A program made the position numbers and the translations under genes. Of a DNA stretch of 64,000 nt, positions 55,575 through 64,000 are shown piece after piece. The stretch is from contig NC_057800.1 in NCBI RefSeq assembly GCF_018294505.1, positions 172,417,703-172,481,702 of the forward strand. The letters run 5' to 3'. Numbering within the stretch: position 1 is the stretch's first letter; each line of letters begins with the position of its first letter. The notes under the pieces are model-generated. The model saw only the letters and a program-made list of their open reading frames with translations. It was not told the origin of the DNA and did no database searches. Source of the stretch: Triticum aestivum (taxonomy: Eukaryota; Streptophyta; Magnoliopsida; Poales; Poaceae).

Positions 55575-56100
55575 GCCATCTAGCTACTAACTACGGACCC
55601 GAAGGTCTACAAAGAACTACTCACACATCATCGGAGAGGCACCAATGGAGGTGGTGAACCACATCCGAGATGGTGTCTAGATTGGATCTGGTGGTTCCGG
55701 AATCTGCGGTGGCTGGATGAATATTTCGTCGACTCCCCTAGGGTTTTGGGAATATTGGGGTATTTATAGAGTAAAGAGGCAGTCCGGGGGCACCTGAGGT
55801 GGGCACAACCCACCAGGGCGCGCCTGAGCCTCCTGGCGCGCCCGGGTGGGTTGTGCTCTCCTCGGAGCACCCCCTAGGCACAGCCAAGGCCCATTATGTT
55901 CCTTCTGGTCCAAAAAAATCTCCGTAAAGTTTCATTGCGTTTGGACTCCGTTTGATATTGATTTTCTGTGATGTAAAAAACATGGAAAAACCAACAACTG
56001 GTACTTGGCACTATGTCAATAGGTTAATACCAAAAATGATAAAAAATGACTATAGAATGATTATAAAACATCCAAGATTGATAATATAATAGCATGGAAC
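54509..56100 (-). repeat. LTR of E2, left part
   Basis: Related to but diverged from the E1 LTR (AGAGGAAGGGATGATGCAGCA, TAGGTTTCACTAGTGGCTT blocks in the same order). It breaks off at GCATGGAAC (56100), and the missing end resumes at 63450 after the insertion of E3. A GA microsatellite lies at 55528-55571. Confidence 0.8.
55528..55571. repeat. (GA)n microsatellite
   Basis: About 22 GA units inside the E2 LTR. Confidence 0.95.
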
Positions 56101-57612
56101 TGATAACCCACAAGTATAGGGGATCAATTGTAGCCTCTTTCGATAAGTAAGAGTGTCGAACCCAACGAGGAGCTAAAGGTAGAACAAATGTTCCCTCAAG
56201 CTCTATCGACCACCGATACAACTCTACGCACGCTTAACGTTCGCTTTACCTACAACAAGTATGAAACTAGAAGTACTTGGTAGATGTTTTTGGATAGGTT
56301 TGCAAGAATATAAAGTGCACGTAAATTAAAAGTAGGGGCTGTTTAGATAAAGTAACGATAAAGGTAATATAGCGAGGGTGGAAAAGTGGTGGTAGGAGTT
56401 GCGAAATTGTCCCTAAGCAATTGACTACTTTACTAGACCGATAGCAAGTTTTATGTGGGAGAGGCCACTGCTAGCATGTCATCCCTGAATTGGAATTCTA
56501 TGCACTTATGATTGGAACTATTAGCAAGCATCCGCAACTACTAACGATCATTAAGGTAAACCCCAACCATAGCATTAAGATATATTGGTCCCCCTTCAAT
56601 CCCGTATGCATCAATTTCTATGGTGGGTTGAAGCTTCTGTCACTCTTGCCCTCCAATACATAGTCCTATCAACATACAACTAACCCTATGGTGTGATCCA
56701 CGCGCGTGCTCATATGATGGGAACCAAAGGACAGCAACATAACCACAAGCAAATTAAATCAATCATAGAAATTCATCAACCACCGATAGGACAACGAAAA
56801 TCTACTCATACATCATAGGATGGCAACACATCATTGGATAATAATATGAAGCATAAAGCACCATGTTCAATTAGAGGGTACAGCGGGTTGCGGGAGAGTG
56901 GACCGCTGTAGATAGAGGGGGGAAGTTGATGGAGATGTTGGTGAAGATGATGGAGGTGTTGGTGTAGATCACGGTGATGATGATGGCCCCGACGGTGTTT
57001 CGGCGCCACCGGGAGAGAGGGGGAGAGAGCCCCCCTTCTTCTTCTTCTTCCTTGACCTTCTCCCTAGATGGGAGAAGGGTTTCCCCTCTGGTCCATGGCC
57101 TCCGTGGCATGGGAGGGGCGAGAGCCCCTCCGAGATTGGATCTGTCTCTCTGTCTCTCTCTGTTTCTGCGTTCTCGATTCCGCCCTTTCAGCGTTTCTTA
57201 TATTCCTGGAGATCCGTAACTCCGATTGGGCTGAATTTTGGACATGATCTCTATCCGGATATTAGCTTTCTTGCGGCAAAAGAAGAGCAGCAACCTCCTT
57301 ACAGGGGGGCCACGAGGGTCAGGGGCGCCCCCCTGCCTCGTGGCCCCCTCGGGCACCTTCTCGCCTTGATTCTTTTCTCATATTTCACAAATATTCCAAA
57401 AATGTTCTCCGTACTTTTTTATTCCGTTTGGACTCCGTTTGATATGGATTTTCCACAAAACAAAAAACATGCAACAAACAGGAACTCGCACTGGACACTG
57501 GATCAATATGTTAGTCCCCAAAAATAGTATAAAAAGTTGCCAAAAGTATATAAAAGTTGTAGAATATTGGCATGGAACAATCAAAAATTATAGATACGAC
57601 AGAGACGTATCA
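56101..57612 (-). repeat. E3 3' LTR
   Basis: 1512 bp, near-identical in order to 61912-63444. Followed to the right by CATCCCCAAGCTT, the purine tract complement. Confidence 0.88.
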
Positions 57613-60600
57613 TCATCCCCAAGCTTAATTCCTGCTCGTCCTCGAGTAGGTAAATAATAAAAAGGATAATTTTTGATGTGGAGTGCTACCTAGCATAATC
57701 TTGATCAAGTATCTAATCATGGCATGAATATTAATACATGAGTGATTCAAAGCAATAGTCTATCATTTGACATTAAGACAATAATACTTCAAGCATACTA
57801 ACCAGGCAATTATGTCTTATCAAAATAACATATCCAAAGAAAGCTCATCCCTACAAAATCATATAGTCTGGCTATGCTCCATCTTCACCACGCAAAGCAT
57901 TCAAATCATGCACAACCCCGATGACAAGCCGAGCAATTGGTTCATACTTTTTAATGCGCTTTAGCCTTTTCAACCCTCACGCAATACATGAGCGCAAGCC
58001 ATGGACATAGCACTATGGGCGGAATAGAATATGATGATGGAGGTTTGTGTGAGAAGATAAAAAAGGAGAAAGTCTCACATCGATGCAGCTAATCAACAAG
58101 CTATGGAGATGCCCATCAATTGATGTCAATGCGAGGAGTAGGGATTGCCATGCAACGGATGCACTAGAGCTATAAGTGTATGAAAGCTCAAACTAAAACT
58201 AAGTGGGTGTGCATCCAACTTGCTTGCTCATGAAGACCTCGGGCATTTGAGGAAGCCCATCATCGGAATATACAAGCCAAGTTCTATAATGAAAATTCCC
58301 ACTAGTATATGAAAGTGATAACTCAAGACACTCTCTATATGAAGAACATGGTGCTACTCTAAAGCACATGTGTGGTAAAAGGATAGTAACATTGTCCCTT
58401 CTCTCTTTTTCTCTCATTTTTTCTGTTTTTTTGTTTTTTTGGTGGGCTTCTTTGGCCTCTTTTTTTATTTGGGCTTCTTTGGCCTTTTTTTATAACCTCA
58501 CATGGGACAATTTTCTAATAATGATGATCATCACACTTTTATTTACTTACAACTCGATATTACAACTCGTTACTAGAACAAAGATATGACCCTATATGAA
58601 TGCCTCCAGCAGTGTATCGGGATGTGCGATGATCTAGCATAGCAATGACATCAAAAAACGGACAAGCCATGAAAACATCATGCTAGCTATCTTACGATAA
58701 TGCAAAGTAATATGACAATAAATGCTCAAGTCATGTATATGATGATGATGGAAGTTGCATGGCAATATATCTCGGAATGGCTATGGAAATGCCATGATAG
58801 GTAGGTATGGTGGCTGTTTTGAGGAAGATATAAGGAGGTTTATGTGTGATAGAGAGTATCGTATCACGGGGTTTGGATGCACCGGCGAAGTTTGCACCAA
58901 CTCTCGAGGTGAGAAAGGGCAATGCACGGTACCGAAGAGGCTAGCAATGATGGAAGGGTGAGAGTGCGTATAATCCATGGACTCACATTAGTCATAAAGA
59001 ACTCATATACTTATTGCAAAAGTTTATTAGCCCTTAAAGCAATGTACTACTATGCATTCCCCTAGGGGGATAGATTAGTTGGAAAATACCACCGCTTGTC
59101 CCCGACCGCCACTCATAAGGAAGACAATCAATAAATACCTCATGCTCCAACTTCGTTACATAACGGTTCACCATACGTGCATGCTACGGGACTTGCAAAC
59201 CTCAACACAAGTATTTCTCAATTTCACAATTACTCAACTAGCACGACTCTAATATCACCACCTTTATATCGCAAAACTATTGCAAGGAATCAGACATATC
59301 ATATTCAGTGATCTACAAGTTTTATGTAGGATTTTATGACTAACCAAGTGAATGACCAATTCCTGTCATCTATCTAAATAGATATAAGTGAATCAAGAGA
59401 GTTTAAGTCTTTCTACAAAAGATATTCCCACGCTCTAACAAATATAAGTGAAGCAAAAGAGCATTCTACAAATGGCGGTTTTCTATGTGAAGAGAAACGG
59501 GCAATCGAAACTTCAAATGATATAAGCGAAGCACATGAAGCATTCTATAAAGACATACTCAAAAGATTTAAGTGAAGTGCAAAGAGAATTCTATAAATCA
59601 ACCAAGGACTATCTCATACCAGCATGGTGCATAAAATAAAAATGAAAGCTAAATGCAAAAGACGCTCCAAGATTTACACATATCGCATGAACGAAACGAA
59701 TCCGAAAACATACCGATACTTGTTGAAGAAGGATGGGATGCCTTCCGGGGCATCCCCAAGCTTAGACGCTTGAGTCTCCTTGAATATTTACTTGGGGTGC
59801 CTCGGGCATCCCCAAGCTTGAGCTATTGCCTCTCTTCCTTCTTCTCACATCGAGACCTCCTCGATCTTCGAACACTTCATCCACACAAAACTCAACAGAA
59901 AACTCGGTAAGATCCGTTAGTATAATAAAGCAAATCACTATTCTAAGTACTGCTGCAAACCAATTCATATTTTGTTTTTGCATTGTAGCTACTGTAATAT
60001 AAATTCTCCATGGCTTAATCCACTGATATAAATCAATAGTTTCATCAAAACAAGCAAACCATGCATCAAAAACAGAATCTGTCTAAAATAGAACAGTCTG
60101 TAATAATATGAACATTCACCATACCTATGGTACTCCAAAAATTCTACCAAAATTATTAAAAATAAAAAAATTGTATAGAAATACAGTGCAAAAAGTTTCA
60201 GAACCGTTTGTCGTTCTAGTAAAAAATGTAAAATCGCACACTACAGCCAAAGTTTCTGTCCTGCACCGCACAAACCAACAAGCAATCTAAAACATCCTAA
60301 AGGCAAACCTTGGCACATTATTTTTATTTTTAAACCTTATAAAAGCACACAACAGAAATAAATGACTCTCGAAAACTTCTGGGTTGTCTCCCTGGCAGAG
60401 CTTTCTTTAAGGCCATTAAGCTAGGCATATAGTGCTCAAGTAATGGATCCACCCGGATCCCAAGGTATATCAAAGCCAATTTTAATTAACAATGATTTGT
60501 AATTTAGTAGTGGGCACAAAGTAACATATATCATGTAATGATGAAGTCTAACTCTCTTCCTATGCATCGGCATGTCATAAAAGAACGATTCATGCACACA

Positions 60601-60956
60601 AAGTAAAGGCCAATGCATAGTATAAACAGTTTCTTGCAATTTTATCATATTGGAAACATAGAGAGGTGAAGGTATAGTTCCTCTCTCATAATAATTGCAA
60701 GTAGGAGAAGCAAGCACATGCATATCATATCTATCAAAATCATCATGTGTAATAGTAAGACGCAACCCATCAATATAATCCTTAATAAGGGCAAACTTCT
60801 CCGATATAGTGTAGTCGGGAAAATTCAAATAGATAATAGGACTATCGTGTGTGGGTGCAATAGCAACAATTTCATGTGTAACATAAGGAACTATAGCAAT
60901 TTAATCTCCATAAGCATAATTCATATTGGCATCTTGGCCACAAGCATAGCAAGCAA
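57613..60956 (-). mobile_element. E3 interior, mostly non-coding
   Basis: Purine-tract-like words (complement GGCATCCCCAAGCTT) occur not only at the LTR (57613) but also at about 59750 and 59808. A T-rich stretch lies at 58410-58490. On the minus strand a frame at 60828-60436 (YDMHVLASPTCNYYERGTIP) continues the gag region after a frame change. The segment LPGRQPRSF, common in Triticeae Gypsy interiors, is readable near 60390. No polymerase domains are found. Confidence 0.65.
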
Positions 60957-61787
60957 TCAAGCATCACCAAAAACGGATATTTCAAAAGAATCAACGGGAT
61001 CATAACAATCATCATAGCAATCATCCTTCGGTAAGCACGAAGGGAAATTAAACAATGTATGAGTTGAAGAGTTACTCTCATTAGAAGGTGGGCACAGGTG
61101 ATCAATCCGCTCTTCCTCCTTTTGTTCTTCGCTCTCCTCCTCATCCTTTTCATCCAATGAGCTCACAGTTTCATCAATTTCTTCTTCCATAGACTCCTGC
61201 AAAATATTAGTCTCTTCTTGGACAGCGGAGACTCTCTCAATAAAATCATCAATATTGGAATTGAATTCATAATTCTCATAGCAATATTTAAGGATAGCTA
61301 AATTTTCAGGTCTATAAACTGAATCATCAAAATTTTCACACTCTTTAAACAAAGATTCAATTTCATAAGCACCCATAAAAGCAAAAAATTCTTCTATTTG
61401 TTCCACATCATAGTAATCATATATACCATTAGCATAAGAAGCCAAGGTTTTATCATCATTAAATTTGCATAAAAAGGGAAGGTGTGGAGCCTTCATCCTA
61501 GAGCAACAAGTATAGTCATATCTCAAGCATAGTTCCTGAGCATACCAATGCAACATATGAATTTGATCCCATAATAGTTTCCCTTTTTGAGTCAAGCGAT
61601 AATCCCGAAAGTATTCACATTGATCCAACGTGTCTCCCATTACATAATTGAATGGGATTTTCTCGGTATTATCAAAGTAGTACATAATATTTTTCACATA
61701 ACCAGCATCGAGGGTTTTAGGAGGTTCCCCATCTCCATGAGTAGCAGGTACACCTATATTTTTTTGTATTTCATGTTCCATATCCAT
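60957..61787 (-). CDS. E3 gag-like ORF, 276 residues
   Basis: Starts MDMEHEIQKNIGVPATHGDG, 110 bases inside the primer-binding site. It encodes an acidic protein with aromatic-rich stretches (GKLLWDQIHMLHWYAQELCL) and a Glu-rich segment (EKDEEESEEQKEEERIDHL). It is the position-equivalent of gag in non-autonomous Triticeae Gypsy elements; no standard domain is recognised with certainty. A downstream frame (60828-60436) is in a different phase. Confidence 0.6.
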   Translation of the reverse strand: MDMEHEIQKNIGVPATHGDGEPPKTLDAGYVKNIMYYFDNTEKIPFNYVMGDTLDQCEYFRDYRLTQKGKLLWDQIHMLHWYAQELCLRYDYTCCSRMKAPHLPFLCKFNDDKTLASYANGIYDYYDVEQIEEFFAFMGAYEIESLFKECENFDDSVYRPENLAILKYCYENYEFNSNIDDFIERVSAVQEETNILQESMEEEIDETVSSLDEKDEEESEEQKEEERIDHLCPPSNESNSSTHTLFNFPSCLPKDDCYDDCYDPVDSFEISVFGDA

Positions 61788-61880
61788 AACTAAAGATAGA
61801 GAACAACTTAGAACAACAAATAAAAATTACTTAGTGATAAAGCAAACAAGCACACACGAGAATATTCACACCACGCTATA

Positions 61881-61900
61881 ACTCCCCGGCAACGGTGCCT
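61881..61900 (-). other. Primer-binding site, tRNA-Asp type
   Basis: GCACCGTTGCCGGGGA on the minus strand shortly after the LTR end. It matches the tRNA-Asp 3' end (GGCGCCGTTGCCGGGGA complement) with one mismatch, as in many cereal Gypsy elements. Confidence 0.7.
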
Positions 61901-61911
61901 GAAAAAGGTCT

Positions 61912-63444
61912 TGATAACCCACAAGTACAGGGGATCAATTCTAGCCTCTTTCGATAAGTTAGAGTGTCGAACCCAACGAGGAGCTAAAGGTAGAACAAAT
62001 GTTCCCTCAAGTTCTATTGACCACCGATACAACTCTACGCACGCTTAACGTTCGCTTTACCTAGAACAAGTATGAAACTAGAAGTACTTTGTAGATGTTT
62101 TTGGATAGGTTTGCAAGAATATAAAGTGCACTTAAATAAAAAGTAGGGGCTGTTTAGATAAAGTAACGATAAAGGTAATATAGCGAGTGTGGAAAAGTGG
62201 TGGTAGGAGTTGCGAAATTGTCCCTAAGCAATTGACTACTTTACTAGACCGATAGCAAGTTTTATGTGGGAGAGGCCACTGCTAGCATGTCATCCCTGAC
62301 TTGGAATTCTATGCACTTATGATTGGAACTATTAGAAAGCATCTGCAACTACTAACGTTCATTAAGGTAAAACCCAACCATAGGATTAAGATATATTGGT
62401 CCCCCTTCAATCCCGTATGCATCAATTTCTATGCTAGGTTGAAGCTTCTGTCACTCTTGCCCTCCAATACATAGTCCTATCAACATACAACTAACCCTAT
62501 GGTGTGATCCACGCGCGTGCTCATATGATGGGCACCAAAGGACAGCAATATAACCACAAGCAAATTAAATCAATCATAGCAATTCATCAACCACCGTTAG
62601 GACAACAAAAATCTACCCAGACATCATAGGATGGCAACACATCATTGGATAATAATATGAAGCATAAAGCACCATGTTCAAGTAGAGGGTACAGCGGCTT
62701 GCGGGAGAGTGGACCGTTGTAGATAGAGGGGGAAAGTGATGGAGATGTTGGTGAAGATGATGAAGGTGTTGTTATAGATCGCGGTGATGATGATGGCCCC
62801 GGCGGCGTTCCGGCGCCACCGGGAGAGAGGGGGAGAGAGCTCCCCTTCTTCTTCTTCTTCTTCCTTGACCATCTCCCTAGATGGGAGAAGGGTTTCCCCT
62901 CTGGTCCATGGCCTCCATGGCATTGGAGGGGCGAGAGCCCCTCCGAGATTGGATCTGTCTCTCTGTCTCTCTCTTTTTCTGCGTTCTCGATTCTGCCCTT
63001 TCACCGTTTCTTATATTCCCGGAGATCTGTAACTCCGATTGGGCTGAATTTTGGACACGATCTATATCTGTATATTAGCTTTCTTGCGGCGAAAGAAGAG
63101 CAGCAACTGCCTTATGGAGGCCCATGAGGGTCAGGGGCGCGCCCAGGGGGGCAGGCACGCCCCCCTGCCTTGTGGCCCCCTCGGGTACCTTCTCACGTTG
63201 ATTCTTTTCCAATATTTCAAAAATATTCCAAAAATATTCTCCGTCCGTTTTTATTCCGTTTGGATTCCATTTTATATGGATTTTCTGCGAAACAAAAAAC
63301 ATGCAACAAACAGGAACTGGCACTAGGCACTGGATCAATATGTTAGTCCCTAAAAATAGTATAAAAAGTTGCCAAAAGTATATAAAAGTTGTAGAATATT
63401 GGCATGGACCAATAAAAAATTATAGATATGATGGAGACATATCA
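61912..63444 (-). repeat. E3 5' LTR
   Basis: Ends (minus strand) GGGTTATCA at 61912 before the primer-binding site; starts TGATATGTCTCCATCATATC at 63444. Length 1533 bp, close to the left LTR. Confidence 0.88.
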
Positions 63445-63449
63445 GGAAC

Positions 63450-63483
63450 AATCAAAAATTATAGATACGTTGGAGACGTATCA
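63450..63483 (-). repeat. LTR of E2, displaced end
   Basis: The terminal 34 bases of the E2 LTR (minus start TGATACGTCTCCAACGTATC), separated from the rest (54509-56100) by E3. Confidence 0.85.
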
Positions 63484-64000
63484 GCATCCCCAAGCTTAAC
63501 TCCTACTTGTCCTTGAGTAGGTAAGTGATAAAAACAGAATTTTTGATGTGGAATGCTGCCTAACATGTCATATCATATTATTCTCTTTATAGCATGGACA
63601 TTTGGACTTTTATGTGATTCAAAGCAATAGTATGGTTTTGACATGATAATTTAAATACTCAAGCATATCAACAAGCAACTATGTCTTTCAAAATATCAAC
63701 GCTAAAATAAGTTATCCCTAGCCCATGATGCTCAACCATTGATCCATTCATGAAACACACTTGCATATTAGCTAGACCCAATACTCAAGTACGATCATAT
63801 TGCCTCCTAGTTGGTGCTTTTATAAGGGAAGATGGAGACTCAAATTCAAAAAAATTGCATAAAGTAAAAGAAAGGCCCTTCGCAGAGGGAAGTAGGGATG
63901 CCAGAGCTCAAAGAGAAAAACTTAGAGATAAAAACATTTTGGGAGGTGTATCCATCCCACCAATTAAAAATGACTTAGAGTTCTCAATACTTTCCATGCT
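63484..64000 (-). mobile_element. E2 interior, continues beyond the window
   Basis: Begins with the purine tract complement GCATCCCCAAGCTTAACTCC and is similar to 57613-58100 and 54322-54508. It is the 3' interior of E2; the rest lies outside. Confidence 0.8.

Larger units (their letters stand above)
56096..63449 (-). mobile_element. Complete non-autonomous Gypsy element E3 with GGAAC duplication
   Basis: GGAAC lies at 56096-56100 and 63445-63449, flanking 56101-63444. LTRs are 56101-57612 and 61912-63444 and both start, on the minus strand, TGATA(C/T)GTC or its close variant and end GGGTTATCA. The primer-binding site and gag lie next to the right LTR, so the element reads right to left. Only gag-like frames are found. 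It is inserted in the LTR of E2. Confidence 0.88.

Noticed and set aside
57613..60956. Search for polymerase domains in the E3 interior
   Set aside because: No reverse transcriptase, RNase H or integrase motif was found in any frame, so it is treated as non-autonomous.
63406..63483. Tandem duplication of an LTR end
   Set aside because: The GGAAC target duplication shows that it is a junction between E3 and the LTR of E2.
1..64000. tRNA, rRNA or organellar insertions
   Set aside because: No cloverleaf, rRNA core or chloroplast or mitochondrial gene sequence was recognised. This is by eye only and was not a covariance search.

Overview
The window looks like nuclear DNA of a Triticeae grass (wheat, Aegilops or barley lineage). 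The evidence is nested LTR retrotransposons of Gypsy and Copia type, CACTA ends, Stowaway MITEs, a plant LINE, a Triticeae-style DUF295 F-box gene and very low gene density. Three runs of N (4633-4791, 27071-27626, 40435-40650) show an assembly with gaps. Family names come from recalled sequence features, not database searches.

The first 21 kb is a gene-bearing stretch, although almost every host gene is damaged. It opens with an unclassified tandem repeat family on the minus strand (1-1640). Next come an F-box/DUF295 pseudogene (2239-3583, minus), a Mutator-like MITE with a 9-bp target duplication (4567-4923), a broken Glu/Ala-rich gene with a recognisable TATA box (5104-5887, minus), several Stowaway MITEs and a LINE tail. 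A WRN-type 3'-5' exonuclease pseudogene (8061-8783), a short two-exon coiled-coil gene (12539-13324) and a multi-exon gene related to plant En/Spm transposase proteins (16773-19344) follow. A long TA run and a CACTA terminal region (19.6-21.06 kb) close this part.

From 22461 to 39616 lies one composite LTR-retrotransposon locus flanked by a perfect 5-bp duplication (GTGGC). It holds three LTRs of one Gypsy family, a gag-protease region without reverse transcriptase, and an antisense gene of five exons whose splice junctions all keep frame. It also holds a Copia fragment of Sirevirus type whose single LTR has a polypurine tract on one side and a primer-binding site on the other, and a second partial copy of the antisense gene.

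From 39.7 to 46.05 kb there is an unknown gene cut by an assembly gap and a LINE (41451-46050) flanked by a 13-bp duplication, with a MITE inside its 5' end. From 46.5 to 51.2 kb the same repeat family as at the window start reappears in the opposite orientation and runs into a CACTA end. From 51.2 kb to the end is a nest of retrotransposons: a Copia LTR fragment, an Athila-like gag-protease fragment (+), then three related minus-strand Gypsy elements inserted one into the next. The innermost (56101-63444) is complete and has a 5-bp duplication (GGAAC).

No operon-like or coordinated system is visible. The interest is in element architecture (antisense spliced gene, three-LTR element, circularly permuted Sirevirus junction) and in a recurring type of gene inactivation: most premature stops can be explained by C-to-T change at CGA or CAG codons.
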